A stretch of DNA of 64,000 nucleotides from Bacteroides intestinalis DSM 17393 (GCF_000172175.1 NZ_ABJL02000006.1:434001-498000), one strand, 5' to 3'. Numbered from the stretch's first letter, positions 1 through 8,999 are shown. Program-made: numbers and translations. The notes: generated by a model not told the origin, from the letters alone.

Positions 1-1063
1 AGGCTTTCGGTGCGGCCGGCATTTTATTTCCCCACTTGAACTCCAAGGCGGTAAGACTGTCGGCACTCTCCTCAATCAGGTCGATTTCCTGTTTGTCGTA
101 GGTGCGCCAGAAATAGAACTCCCTGTGCAGTCCCTCATTGAAGTTCGCTTTGCGCCGCTCTCCGATGATGTAGTTCTCCCACAGCGCACCGACATCCTGC
201 CGAATGGCCAGCGGTGAGAAAGCCCCGATAATGGCATTGCGAATGCCGTTGTCGTAGAAGTACCACTTGCCAGCTTTTGTAACCTCCTTGCGTAGGTTAC
301 GCGAATAAGCCCCCAGACGATAGATAACGAAGACCTTTTCCAATAGGTCGAGGTATTTTTCAACGGTCGTCTTGCTCATGCCGAGTTGTTTACCTAACTC
401 TTCGTAAGAAACTTCGCTGCCCAACTGAAAAGCTATCAATCGCAGTAGATCGCGCATCTTGCTCGAATTTTTTAAGCCGTCAATTGCTAAGATATCTTTA
501 AGCAGGTATGCACCGACAATATCACGTAGGTAGTCTGTTTTACGTTCATAGTTCTCCATCATTACTACTTCGGGATAGGAACCGTAAATCAAGCGCGCTT
601 CGAGGTTCTGGCGGGTTTCAAGTGCCGTTTCCGTCTGTGCGATTTCCCGTTGCGAGAATGGTGTAAGGAGAAATTGCGTACTGCGGCCGACCAACGGTTC
701 ACCAGTCTTATTCAGCAAATCGAATGACGAAGAACCACTTGCCAAGACACTTATTCCCGGTATTTCATCAACTATCAACTTCAGAATACTACCGATTTGT
801 GGTATGTTCTGTGCCTCATCAATAGCCAGCAAATCAATACCATCCAATAAATGCCGATAATTGGCTATTGAGCGATTCTCCAATAGTGCTAATGTGTCGT
901 AGTCTTCGCCGTTGAGCATCATCGTCCTACCTGAATAGTTGTCCACAATTTTACGCATCATTACCGTTTTACCAACACGGCGAGCACCAAAAATCAGTAC
1001 TGCTTTATTGGGCGCGATTCGTGCTGTAATCTTCTCTTGAAGTATTCTATTTACTGTTTCCAT
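1..1063 (-). CDS. AAA-family ATPase with DUF4143-type C-terminus (3' end outside window)
   Basis: About 354 codons are visible, from an ATG at 1063 running off the left edge without a stop. The N-terminal third is a P-loop ATPase: GARRVGKT (about residues 27-34) is the Walker A motif and LLAIDEAQ (about 78-85) is Walker B. A winged-helix-like stretch (EELGKQLGMSKTTVEKYLDLL) follows and then a region with WENYIIGERRK and FYFWRTYDKQEIDLIE, typical of DUF4143 proteins, where the last part resembles a nuclease-like fold. Proteins of this AAA_14/DUF4143 family are widespread in Bacteroides, and their cellular role is poorly defined. It sits at the far side of rteC, so it is probably carried by the conjugative element, though the window ends before this can be shown. 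Confidence 0.85.
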   Translation of the reverse strand, partial: METVNRILQEKITARIAPNKAVLIFGARRVGKTVMMRKIVDNYSGRTMMLNGEDYDTLALLENRSIANYRHLLDGIDLLAIDEAQNIPQIGSILKLIVDEIPGISVLASGSSSFDLLNKTGEPLVGRSTQFLLTPFSQREIAQTETALETRQNLEARLIYGSYPEVVMMENYERKTDYLRDIVGAYLLKDILAIDGLKNSSKMRDLLRLIAFQLGSEVSYEELGKQLGMSKTTVEKYLDLLEKVFVIYRLGAYSRNLRKEVTKAGKWYFYDNGIRNAIIGAFSPLAIRQDVGALWENYIIGERRKANFNEGLHREFYFWRTYDKQEIDLIEESADSLTALEFKWGNKMPAAPKA

Positions 1064-1081
1064 ACCTTATAAAATATAATG

Positions 1082-1089
1082 CAAAGATA
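1082..1089 (-). promoter_or_regulatory. -7 promoter element of the ATPase gene
   Basis: TATCTTTG on the minus strand matches the Bacteroides TAnnTTTG element and lies 19 bp before the ATG at 1063. No good TTTG -33 element is seen at 19-21 bp spacing. Confidence 0.5.
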
Positions 1090-1100
1090 ATCATATTTTT

Positions 1101-1153
1101 TTAATTGGCGAATTTTACAAAAAAAACGGGCTATTAAATGGCGATTTTTACAA
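1101..1153. repeat. Two 20-bp direct repeats upstream of the ATPase promoter
   Basis: TTAATTGGCGAATTTTACAA (1101-1120) and TTAAATGGCGATTTTTACAA (1134-1153) agree at 17 of 20 positions and are spaced 33 bp start to start, about three helical turns. They lie just upstream of the ATPase -7 element. The rest of the stretch from 1154 to about 1315 is AT-rich, and I see no gene in it. Confidence 0.5.
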
Positions 1154-1315
1154 CCACAATCTTATGGAAGTTGTTTCATTGTTTTTAGTAATGATATATG
1201 TTCATACTATGATGACTCAATAATTTACCAGACATACGTTTCTGAAATTTGTCCTTATAGGAATGAAAAACTCACATATATTGTGCTAATTAATATATAA
1301 TTAAATGAAAATAAA

Positions 1316-1342
1316 AAGACAGGATACGAGTATTCCTGTCTT
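1316..1342 (-). terminator. Intrinsic terminator after rteC
   Basis: On the minus strand a 9-bp stem, AAGACAGGA with TCCTGTCTT, encloses a 9-nt loop and is followed by TTTATTTTCATTT. It lies 22 bp past the rteC stop. Confidence 0.75.
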
Positions 1343-1364
1343 CTCATATGTAATGGATATTTTT

Positions 1365-1970
1365 TTATTTTCTCATCCGCTCCAACTCCTCATCACGCAA
1401 CATTCTCTCGTTCAGTTTTTCCTGCATCCTGTCAATGAAATAGGTGCGGCTTTCGTTCTTCCGGCGTTTGATATCAGTGTAGAAGCGGTAGCAGTCTTTA
1501 GAATCAACCCCGAATATCTTATAGAGAAGTGGGGCGAGCTGTTTGAGCGGCATATTGCCGTTGTTGATGCAGCCCATCACGTCTATGCCGTAGATAAGTT
1601 CCACGAGGTCGATGGCATTGCCCGTCCATTGAAGAAGGCTGGCGGTGGTTTCTGTTGCGTTGTTGGCGGATATTAGTGGTGGCACTTGGGGCGTGGCAAG
1701 GAATTTCTGCATCTTTCTTACGAAAGACAGAGCCTTGCTGACGTAGGCGGCAATCTCTCTTTTTTCTTCTGACAGATTACGTACGGGATGGTGCTGCAAC
1801 TCGATTTCGATGTAGGCAAGCGCGATGACGGTAAGGTTCATGTCCATGCCGCCGTTGCACAGTTCGATCACTTGGGTGGCGAAAGCCGTGTATGCCGTTT
1901 CCATATTGCAGTCGCCGGCTTCGTTTATCAGGCGGAAAAAGTCGGTTTCCGCCAGCAAGAAATAATTCAT
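1365..1970 (-). CDS. rteC: RteC, activator of the CTnDOT-type excision operon
   Basis: A 201-residue protein beginning MNYFLLAETDFFRLINEAGD, which I recognise as RteC of CTnDOT-family elements. In that family RteC is made under RteA/RteB control and activates the excision operon promoter, linking tetracycline sensing to excision. The C-terminal half contains YRFYTDIKRRKNESRTYFIDRMQEKLNERM, a basic helical stretch consistent with DNA binding. The open frame continues upstream to 2033, adding 21 residues, but the MNYF start at 1970 follows a better context and those residues look unrelated to the family. It has its own terminator at 1316-1342 and is separated from the upstream gene by another hairpin at 2054-2088, so it appears to be its own transcription unit. 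Confidence 0.85.
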   Translation of the reverse strand: MNYFLLAETDFFRLINEAGDCNMETAYTAFATQVIELCNGGMDMNLTVIALAYIEIELQHHPVRNLSEEKREIAAYVSKALSFVRKMQKFLATPQVPPLISANNATETTASLLQWTGNAIDLVELIYGIDVMGCINNGNMPLKQLAPLLYKIFGVDSKDCYRFYTDIKRRKNESRTYFIDRMQEKLNERMLRDEELERMRK

Positions 1971-2053
1971 GGTTCTGTCAATTTTGAAAATTACACTTTG
2001 TTTTCTGCGTGCGCACATGAATATAATTGGCAAAAAACGCGGCAGAAAATAAA

Positions 2054-2088
2054 AAATCCAACACTCAATTTTACAAAGTGCTGGATTT
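2054..2088 (-). terminator. Terminator between the DHFR-like gene and rteC
   Basis: On the minus strand AAATCCAGCACT pairs with AGTGTTGGATTT (12 bp with one wobble) around an 11-nt loop, followed by TTTATTTT. It closes the DHFR-like transcript before rteC begins. Confidence 0.7.
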
Positions 2089-2208
2089 CAGAGGTATAAA
2101 ATTCAGTATTTTTTCACAAGGACAAATTATCTCCGACTTAAATTGTTTGTAATCGGAACATTTATTCTATTCCTGAAAATAGAAATGTATGCTTGCCGCA
2201 CATTTTGG

Positions 2209-2631
2209 CTATCTTGCTTTTTTATCAAGGATATAGATAATGCGACATACACCGTTGGGATAGCTTTTCAAAGAGGAAAGCGTCCAGTGTTGCTCTGGCA
2301 GAGCCGACTTAAAAAAATGTCGTCCGCTTCCGGATATGAAAGGAACGGTGTATAGTATGATTTCATCCACAGCGTGCATCCGCAGCAGTCCGTTTATATA
2401 GTCTGCCGTGTCCGGTGTGGCTTCCGCGAGGTAACGGATGTTTGTGCAGTCTTTTCTCCATTCGTGCAGCATTGAAATGGAATAGTCCGGTGTCACACGG
2501 TAAAAGGCTTTCTTCCTGATTTCATCAAGACCGCAACGGTCAAGGCACAAATCCTGATGTGCTTTATCATATAACTCTGAAGAAAGACATCCGTCCATCG
2601 TCAGTACGGCGAGAATCTGAACTTTACCCAT
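2209..2631 (-). CDS. Dihydrofolate reductase / RibD C-terminal domain-like reductase
   Basis: A 140-residue protein. The start KVQILAVLTMDGCLSSE matches the opening strand and nucleotide-binding loop of the DHFR/RibD-C fold, and VDEIILYTVPFISGSGRHFF matches its closing nucleotide-binding region. The family uses NADPH to reduce pterin or pyrimidine substrates; the substrate here is unknown and trimethoprim resistance is not implied. At about 140 residues it is shorter than typical members (160-180), so the middle is compact. It sits between rteB and rteC in the element's regulatory block, behind a 240-nt structured leader that ends in a terminator hairpin (2659-2685). This suggests expression controlled by premature termination. 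Confidence 0.75.
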   Translation of the reverse strand: MGKVQILAVLTMDGCLSSELYDKAHQDLCLDRCGLDEIRKKAFYRVTPDYSISMLHEWRKDCTNIRYLAEATPDTADYINGLLRMHAVDEIILYTVPFISGSGRHFFKSALPEQHWTLSSLKSYPNGVCRIIYILDKKAR

Positions 2632-2658
2632 AATCGTTTCCTTTCGTTAGGCAAGGGT

Positions 2659-2685
2659 AAAAAAGTAGCGTGCAATTCACACTAC
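2659..2685 (-). terminator. Terminator hairpin inside the leader of the DHFR-like gene
   Basis: On the minus strand GTAGTGTG and CACGCTAC form an 8-bp stem (one G-T wobble) with a 5-nt loop, followed directly by six T. It lies 28 bp before the start codon at 2631, the position expected of an attenuator. Confidence 0.75.
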
Positions 2686-2686
2686 C

Positions 2687-2888
2687 TTCAAGCGATGGCT
2701 CTGGTAAAGCCTTTACGGAGAGTACGTGAATGCACGCTATGCGTAAGCATAGCATAAGCATCACGCAATCGTCTCCGTAGTTCCAATTTACCAGATTTTC
2801 GCTTGAAACGCCTTGCGGTCTTATCCTATATGTTGGCGGCGAAAAGCTCCTGCCAATCGCCGTTTTTCTCAAATGTTATGCAAAGATA
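2687..2888 (-). promoter_or_regulatory. Promoter and long structured leader of the DHFR-like gene (candidate attenuator)
   Basis: A -7 element TATCTTTG (2881-2888) stands 250 bp before the start codon at 2631. The predicted leader folds as a long rod: 2687-2695 pairs with 2799-2807 (9 bp), 2700-2708 with 2787-2795 (9 bp), 2714-2721 with 2772-2779 (8 bp), 2725-2728 with 2762-2765, 2730-2733 with 2758-2761, and 2736-2742 with 2747-2753 around a 4-nt loop. A second hairpin lies nearer the 5' end, in 2832-2862. The rod ends one base from the terminator hairpin. I do not recognise a known riboswitch class. An 82-codon open frame across this region (2624-2872) is better explained as structure than as protein. 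Confidence 0.6.
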
Positions 2889-2910
2889 GCCAAATTCAGT
2901 GAATTACGGG

Positions 2911-4233
2911 CTATGATTGCTTGAATTTATATTTAAGTCCATACTCTTCAAGTTTGCTGTATAGTGTTGTCCTGCCTATGCCGAGCAGTTCTGCGGCGAC
3001 ACTCCGGTTGCCGTTTGCCTGTTTCAACGCACGCAATATCCGCTCCTTATCCTCCGCGTCATTGCGCAAGGCGAAGCTGACAGTAGAGGTCGGTTTCGTC
3101 ACGGCAAGTTCCAGATGCTCTTTCATGACAACACCTTCCTGCGCCTGCAATACAGCACCCATAACTTTCTGCCGAAGTTCCCGCACGTTGCCCGGCCATG
3201 CGTGTGTCAGCAACGCTTTACGTGCTTCGGAACTGAACCCGCTCACGCTACACTCCAGCTCTCTGTTTGCCATATCACGGAAGAACTCTGCCAGCGGCAT
3301 AATGTCTTCTTGACAGTCACGCAACGGAGGAACGGTTATCCCGAAGTCGTGCAGGCGGTACAGAAGATCCTGCCGAAAACGCTTTTCATTCACCGATACC
3401 TCCAAATCTTCATTGGTAGCAGCGATGATGCGGACATTGAAATTCCGGTCTGCCTTGTCTCCGACCGGGCGATACCGCCTCTCCTGTATGGCACGGAGCA
3501 ACATCTGTTGGGTTTCCAACGCGAGGTTTCCTACCTCGTCCAGAAACAACGTGCCGCCTTCCGCCTCATGGAAATATCCTTTCTTGGCATTGTCCGCACC
3601 TGTAAATGCACCTTTGACGTGTCCGAAGAAAGCCGACGGTGCAAGCTCTTTGGAGAGTGAACCGCAGTCCACCGCCACAAATGGCTTGCCTGCACGTTTG
3701 CTCTTGTCATGCAACAGGTGGGCAATATGCTCCTTGCCCGTGCCGTTCTCACCAAATATCATCACGCTCATATCGGTGGCGGCTACCAGCCTTATGCGGT
3801 GCATGATTTTCTGAAAGGCGGAACCTTCACGGGCGAATATAGGCATACGGCGTTGTCCTGCCTGACGTTCTTTCAGTATGGAACGGATCAGGGGGACAAG
3901 TTTATCCTCCACAAGCTGTTTGGGAATATAGTCTATCGAGCCGAGTTTCATGCTTTCCACGGCGGTATTAACTTCGGCGTAGTCGGTCATAATGATGAAG
4001 GGCTGCATCTTTCCCTCCTTTCGCATCCAGCACAAAAGGTCTATGCCACTGCCGTCAGGCAGACGCAGGTCGGCAACCACGATATCATTATCTGTTGCCT
4101 GTTGCAGATGTTTCTTCGCGGTTGAGAGGTGGTAAGCCTTCATATTGCGGTAGCCCTCCCGTGACAGCATATTGCAGACATATTCGCAATACACGATGTT
4201 GTCTTCCACCACAATTATTTTTGTCTTATTCAT
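2911..4233 (-). CDS. rteB: RteB, sigma-54-type response regulator
   Basis: A 440-residue NtrC-type regulator. The receiver domain (1-120) has acidic residues ED at 10-11 and the phosphorylatable Asp at 55 (VVADLRLPDGSG). The AAA+ domain has Walker A GENGTGKE (161-168), the sigma-54 contact loop GAFTGA (208-213) and Walker B GGTLFLDEVG. A Fis-type helix-turn-helix (NRSVAAELLGIGRTTLYSKL) closes the protein. In CTnDOT-type elements RteA phosphorylates RteB, which then activates rteC. The start codon overlaps the end of rteA by 8 bp, giving translational coupling within the tetQ-rteA-rteB operon. Confidence 0.95.
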   Translation of the reverse strand: MNKTKIIVVEDNIVYCEYVCNMLSREGYRNMKAYHLSTAKKHLQQATDNDIVVADLRLPDGSGIDLLCWMRKEGKMQPFIIMTDYAEVNTAVESMKLGSIDYIPKQLVEDKLVPLIRSILKERQAGQRRMPIFAREGSAFQKIMHRIRLVAATDMSVMIFGENGTGKEHIAHLLHDKSKRAGKPFVAVDCGSLSKELAPSAFFGHVKGAFTGADNAKKGYFHEAEGGTLFLDEVGNLALETQQMLLRAIQERRYRPVGDKADRNFNVRIIAATNEDLEVSVNEKRFRQDLLYRLHDFGITVPPLRDCQEDIMPLAEFFRDMANRELECSVSGFSSEARKALLTHAWPGNVRELRQKVMGAVLQAQEGVVMKEHLELAVTKPTSTVSFALRNDAEDKERILRALKQANGNRSVAAELLGIGRTTLYSKLEEYGLKYKFKQS

Positions 4234-6544
4234 CTTCGTATTTTCTCCTTTCCTCTTCTGCCAACCGTATTATTTCCACTCCCTTATCCAGCACGGCAGT
4301 CACGGCATGGCTTAACGCTTCACCATCCGGGAGAGCATCGCCACGAAGCAATCCGTAAAGTACATTCAGCGGTTGGTCGGCACGGAGCACCTCCCACGAA
4401 CTGCGCAGGTGGTGGATCAGGGAATCCAGCTTTTGCAGGTCTTTTTCTTTTGCTGCATCCCGTACCGCCTGCATTTCCTTTTCTGTTTCAGTTATCAACT
4501 TTTCCAGCATGACGGCTTCATTGCCATAGGACAATAAGGCGGAAAAGTCCGGTTTCCCGTCCGGTGTCGCTTTTATGGCACACCTGTCGGAAACCTCCAT
4601 CAGTTCCGATATGGAGAACGGTTTGAACAGGCATCCGGCAAAGCCTTTTGCCAATAGTTCCCCTTTGTTACAACTGCCCGAAGCGGTTGCCACAACCACC
4701 GGGATTGTTGGTGAATTGCCCACGTTGGACGAACGCAACAGTTCCAGCAATTCGAAACCGTTTATATCGGGCATATTCAAGTCTGTCAGCAACAGGCTGT
4801 ATTCTTTCTGGCGTATCATTTCCATCAGTGCCGCAGCATCGGTGCAAGTGTCGCAGTGTATTCCTTCTTGGGAATACATCTCTTTCAGCATCAGAAGTAA
4901 TACCTCATCATTGTCAATGGCGACAACATCATGGAATTTATTGTTATGATAAACAGGTGTATTGCTTGTATATCCAAGCTGTTCTTCAGCTTCCTGCATA
5001 GAAATTTCAACTGTGAAACGACTGCCTTTCCCTTTCTTGCTGTCTAAACGGATTGTTCCGCCAAGCATCGACACAATATTACGCATTATGGCAAGCCCAA
5101 GCCCGAAACCCTCCTTTGCGGCGGCATTTGATAGACGTTCAAACGCACCGAACGCTTGTTTCTGTTCCTCTTCTGTCATGCCTGTACCTGTATCTTCAAC
5201 GACCAGTGTCAGAACTCCATTATCATATTCAGTAATCAAAGAAACACCGCCTTCTTCTGTGAACTTGACAGCGTTTGACAGCAGGTTATTCCCGATTTGT
5301 ATTATTCGCTCTTTGTCGGTCAATACAATGGCATCGTGTCCAGTCTTCACGGACAAGGACAGCCCTTTGTTCACGGCAACAGGCATGAACTCCGTTTCAA
5401 GTGTGTGCGTGATTGCTGAAATCCGGCAGGGTGACAGACGGGGCTGTTCCTTGCCGTTGTCCAGGCGGAAGAAGTCAAGCAAAGTGTTAAGCATATCCCG
5501 CATACGGTCGGAGGATTGCAGTATGTTTTGGATATACTGCCCGGACTTATCCTCACACTGTTCTTTCCGTATCAGTCCGGCATAGCCTGTTATTGCTGTC
5601 AGCGGTGTGCGCAGTTCATGGGTGATAGTATGTACCGCCTTCTTCCTTGACGTTATCAGTGCCTCGTTCCGTTGTACGGATTGTTCCAGTTGCCTTATCA
5701 AATCAGTTGTCTTGTGCTTGTATTGTTTAATGCTTTTTGCATCACGATGTATGATGATGTAGGAAATTAACAACAATAGAAGAACGAATCCCATTAAACC
5801 GCCTACTTGCATAAATGACTTTTCACGCATGGCAACTATTTCGTTTTCCCGGCTTTGCAGTTCGGTTTGTACCTTTTCTTCTATTTGGCAAATCAATTCT
5901 TGCAGTTGTCTGTTAAGTTCTGCATTACGAGCTGCAAGGCTGTCGGCTTGTTCCGACAATTGGCGATCCTGCACTTTCTGTTCGCTGATTACGTTTCTAT
6001 TGACCGAATGAAGGATAGTGGTTGATACTGCTGGAGTTACTTCCTTTTTTTTGCCGAATATGCCTAAGAAACCTTTTCGTTTTGGCTTTTTGGACTGTTC
6101 CTGCACACTTTTCTGTACAATAACCGGAATTTGATTGGCTATCTTCTTGTTAATAGATTGTTGTTCATCCATTAACCGGACTATCTGGAACATCTGTCGT
6201 TCCTTATCCTCTAAAAGACTGCGCACACTATCGATGCGCTCTGCTGGATAGGTGGCCTTGAAACGGCAGAGCATACTGTCCATTGCCATACGCCGTGCAT
6301 GGTAATGCTCGATATCTTTATCGTTCCATTCCAGTATTGTTTCACCCAATAGAGAAAATTTTATCATTTGAATATTGATATTGTTTATTTCTTTTCGGAG
6401 CTCGTCTATTTTTTTATTGCCAAGTTCTAATGCTTCTATCTCCTGCCATTCATAGAGGCTATTATATGCCATACATCCGATAAGAATGGAGATAAGTATA
6501 TATCCCAACCGTATTGCCTTATAGAAATTTCCTGACCGCTCCAT
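4226..6544 (-). CDS. rteA: RteA, hybrid sensor histidine kinase
   Basis: A 772-residue inner-membrane sensor. Two membrane segments (about 11-28 and 248-265) bracket a long, mostly helical periplasmic or linker region. HisKA has the phospho-acceptor His309 in TITHELRTPL; the ATPase domain shows the N box (NNLLSNAVKF) and the G boxes EDTGTG and GFGLGLAI. A C-terminal receiver has Asp588 (LLLTDLNMPDI) and a final helical part with HHLRSS at 711-716 resembles an HPt domain, so phosphate may pass His-Asp-His before reaching RteB. The ATG shares one base with the tetQ stop (TAATG), so synthesis is coupled to TetQ translation. The input signal is unknown; tetracycline acts through the operon leader. 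Confidence 0.95.
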   Translation of the reverse strand: MERSGNFYKAIRLGYILISILIGCMAYNSLYEWQEIEALELGNKKIDELRKEINNINIQMIKFSLLGETILEWNDKDIEHYHARRMAMDSMLCRFKATYPAERIDSVRSLLEDKERQMFQIVRLMDEQQSINKKIANQIPVIVQKSVQEQSKKPKRKGFLGIFGKKKEVTPAVSTTILHSVNRNVISEQKVQDRQLSEQADSLAARNAELNRQLQELICQIEEKVQTELQSRENEIVAMREKSFMQVGGLMGFVLLLLLISYIIIHRDAKSIKQYKHKTTDLIRQLEQSVQRNEALITSRKKAVHTITHELRTPLTAITGYAGLIRKEQCEDKSGQYIQNILQSSDRMRDMLNTLLDFFRLDNGKEQPRLSPCRISAITHTLETEFMPVAVNKGLSLSVKTGHDAIVLTDKERIIQIGNNLLSNAVKFTEEGGVSLITEYDNGVLTLVVEDTGTGMTEEEQKQAFGAFERLSNAAAKEGFGLGLAIMRNIVSMLGGTIRLDSKKGKGSRFTVEISMQEAEEQLGYTSNTPVYHNNKFHDVVAIDNDEVLLLMLKEMYSQEGIHCDTCTDAAALMEMIRQKEYSLLLTDLNMPDINGFELLELLRSSNVGNSPTIPVVVATASGSCNKGELLAKGFAGCLFKPFSISELMEVSDRCAIKATPDGKPDFSALLSYGNEAVMLEKLITETEKEMQAVRDAAKEKDLQKLDSLIHHLRSSWEVLRADQPLNVLYGLLRGDALPDGEALSHAVTAVLDKGVEIIRLAEEERRKYEDE

Positions 6545-8469
6545 TATTTTAATGACATTGATTTTTGGAACATGAATAAAAGTTTATCTTTTTCGTTCAT
6601 GCGGATATTATCAGAATAACCGTCTTTTGTTATTTGATACCCACATGGCTTAACCATAAAAATGCCTAAGCCCTTAGTGTACGAACTTACTTCTGAGGCA
6701 TAGTCTTTACTTGTATTTAATGGAACTTTCCCTTTAATATGACACCACTCATTATTACAACTGATGTCTTCAATCTCAGACATCAGTTTTTGCAAATCTG
6801 TAATAGCTTTGGAACTCGCTACTTGGGGTATCTGCAACTCAAAACAGAGCATCGGTTCGAGAATGTCCACACCTGACTGTTGCAAAGCCAGCCTGAAGAC
6901 ATAAGGGGTCAGCTGTCTGAAATCAGCAGGTGTACTTACCGGGCTATAATACTCGGCTTGAGTAAAAGTTACTTTCAGATCTGTCACTTCCCATCCATGT
7001 AAACCAGATTGGCAAGACATACGAATCCCTTCAAAAACGGCATTTTGAAAAGAATGGTTCAGATAACCATAGGAGATGTCACTTTCGATTTGCAACCCTG
7101 CCCCTAACGGTAAGGGTTCAAGAGTCAGCCCTATTGTGGCCCAGTAAGGGTTGGGTGGTACTTCGATCTGAATAATCTTATTGACCTTTTTTATAGGTCG
7201 TTCTTTGTAGATAGTCTTGATCTCATCAAAATGGACCTTTACGGAAAATCGTTCTTCCAGCAATGTCTGTATGATTTCCTTTTGGGTCAAACCATATAAC
7301 GAGATTTCCAATTCATCACTATATGAGTTTATGGAAAAGGACAAAGACGGGTCTTCAATCCACAATGTATTCAGAGCGGATATCACCTTGCTTCTCTCTT
7401 CGGGCTTATTTGGCCGGACGGAGGATTTGAGAGCGGGATGCTGATGAGATAATCCTTGAATCAAACAAGGTTTAGCACCTAAATAATCTCCGATTCGAAA
7501 ATCTTCTATATCTTCTACAATCGCGATATCATTGGCACCCACTTCATCAACATTTATCTCTCTGCCCTGATAAATAGTCTTTAGATTTTTAATCTTGATG
7601 AATTTTTCCGAATCGTTGATTCTTACAACGTCTCGAAGTCTCAGACTTCCGTCAATTATTTTAAGAAAACTTCTTTTATGCCCTTTGGGGTCATGCTCTA
7701 TCTTATAGAGATAAGCTGAAAGTCTGTTTGAGACTGATGCCGGAGGAAGTATAAAAGAAGAAATGGCGTCCAACAACTCATTGATACCGATATTGAACAT
7801 TGCTGATCCATGTAGCACCGGATAGACTTTGGCTTTTGCCACAAGAGCGATTATCGTATTCCAATAATCAGCCGGTGAAATTTCGCTATCCGCCAAATAT
7901 CGTTCTAATATATCGTCGTCATGGTTGCATACAAATTCTTTGTATTCTTCCTTTATATATGTTTGGGAGCAAACCGGATAAACCGATCCATCGACAACAG
8001 TTTGCATAAACAGGACATCTTGCGACAGATTTGTTTTTATATCCATATACAAACGCTCCAAATTCACACCGGCACGGTCAATCTTATTGATAAATATAAT
8101 TGTCGGGATTTGCAGCTTTTGTAAAGTACTGAACAGCAACTTTGTCTGCGCTTGTATGCCTTCCTTTGCGGATAAGATGAGGACTGCTCCATCAAGCATT
8201 TTGAATGTCCGCTCCACTTCCGCAATAAAATCCATGTGTCCCGGAGTGTCAATGATATTGCATTTCACTCCATTCCAGATAATAGATGTCGTAGAAGCCC
8301 GGACAGTAATTCCTCTACGTTTCTCTATATCCATAGAGTCCGTTATGGTGTCACCATTATCCACACGGCCGCACTTTTCCGTTGCTCCACTGGCAAACAG
8401 CAGATTCTCGGTTACGGAAGTTTTTCCTGCATCAATGTGAGCAAGAATTCCTAAATTTATAATATTCAT
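6544..8469 (-). CDS. tetQ: TetQ, ribosomal protection tetracycline resistance GTPase
   Basis: 641 residues, the standard TetQ length. It is an EF-G-like GTPase that removes tetracycline from the ribosome. G1 AHIDAGKT is at 10-17, G3 is DTPGHMDF and G4 is NKIDRAG; EF-G domains follow to the C-terminus. The frame is open to 8517, but [17 protein letters not shown] at 8469 is the family start, and the extra 16 codons overlap the leader peptide region. Upstream lie a consensus promoter (8604-8634), a short leader ORF and a 10-bp stem whose near arm covers the ribosome entry site, matching the translational attenuation known for this operon. tetQ is the first gene of tetQ-rteA-rteB and is the selectable cargo of the element. 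Confidence 0.98.
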
Positions 8470-8480
8470 TTGGATTAAGC

Positions 8481-8585
8481 AATAATATACTACAGTAGAT
8501 GCATTGTCGAAACGCACCTTTTAATACCTCCTCGTAGCATATGAGAACTACAGGATTACTAACTCGTATTAATATGTATATTATT
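8481..8585 (-). promoter_or_regulatory. tetQ leader stem (translational attenuator)
   Basis: The arms at 8481-8490 and 8576-8585 are a perfect 10-bp inverted repeat (AATAATATAC / GTATATTATT). The arm near tetQ ends 11 bp before the ATG at 8469 and would hide the ribosome entry region. The leader ORF lies between the arms. A ribosome moving or stalled on that ORF would change the pairing. Confidence 0.75.
8490..8540 (-). CDS. tetQ leader peptide, 16 codons
   Basis: ATG at 8540 to TAG at 8490 encodes [17 protein letters not shown] purine-rich CGAGGAGG stretch follows the start. The ORF sits between the promoter and tetQ and inside the inverted repeat described above, as expected for the leader peptide of the CTnDOT-type tetQ operon. 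It is far too short for independent evidence of translation. Confidence 0.6.
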
Positions 8586-8603
8586 ACTGCCGCATAACGA
8601 TTA

Positions 8604-8634
8604 CAAAATTACACAAAAAAATATATCTAACAAA
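8604..8634 (-). promoter_or_regulatory. tetQ-rteA-rteB promoter
   Basis: On the minus strand TTTG (8631-8634), 19 bp spacer, TAATTTTG (8604-8611): a full match to the Bacteroides consensus TTTG-N19-21-TAnnTTTG. Transcription would start near 8597 and give a leader of about 130 nt. Confidence 0.85.
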
Positions 8635-8640
8635 AGTGGG

Positions 8641-8999
8641 AGGATTTTTTAACTTTTTACCATAGACATTTTATTAGGGAAGCGTAGGTTCAACTGGCAA
8701 GTACAAATAAGTAGAAATGTTTGAACAACACCGTTTTAGGAAGTTGAAAAATCAAGTTTCTCTCTCGGTATAGCGTTTATTTTGGCCAATATCTTCTTTA
8801 GTTTAGCATTTGTGTATTTCCCATTCGTGTTCTATTTAGCTCCTTATTATGAGTATGTAGCAAGTTACTTATCAAATTCAGCCTCTTTGAGGGTCAAATA
8901 TGGTTTTGCAAATGGTGACTGACAAGACATAAACAAGGTCAGCAGGAATTTTTTACATAAATGGACATGAATGTATATAACCTAAAATAAGAATAAATT
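8641..8999. other. Intergenic stretch with no recognised gene
   Basis: AT-rich DNA between the tetQ promoter and the inverted-repeat element at 9000. Only short open frames are present, and none resembles a known protein. It may be decayed sequence. Confidence 0.4.

Noticed and set aside
1..1063. 95-codon frame at 76-363 as a gene
   Set aside because: It is an out-of-frame reading within the DUF4143 ATPase gene, which is open from 1063 to the window edge.
2640..2862. Integron attC-like recombination site
   Set aside because: A GTTAGGC box is present near one end and a long imperfect hairpin lies inside, but the matching RYYYAAC box at the other end is missing. The promoter and terminator fit a leader RNA instead.
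2624..2872. 82-codon open frame before the DHFR-like gene
   Set aside because: It spans the paired rod and the terminator hairpin with its T-run, and its protein resembles nothing. The RNA structure explains the region better.
8470..8517. 16-codon N-terminal extension of TetQ
   Set aside because: The standard 641-residue TetQ starts at 8469. The extension overlaps the leader peptide and the attenuator arm.
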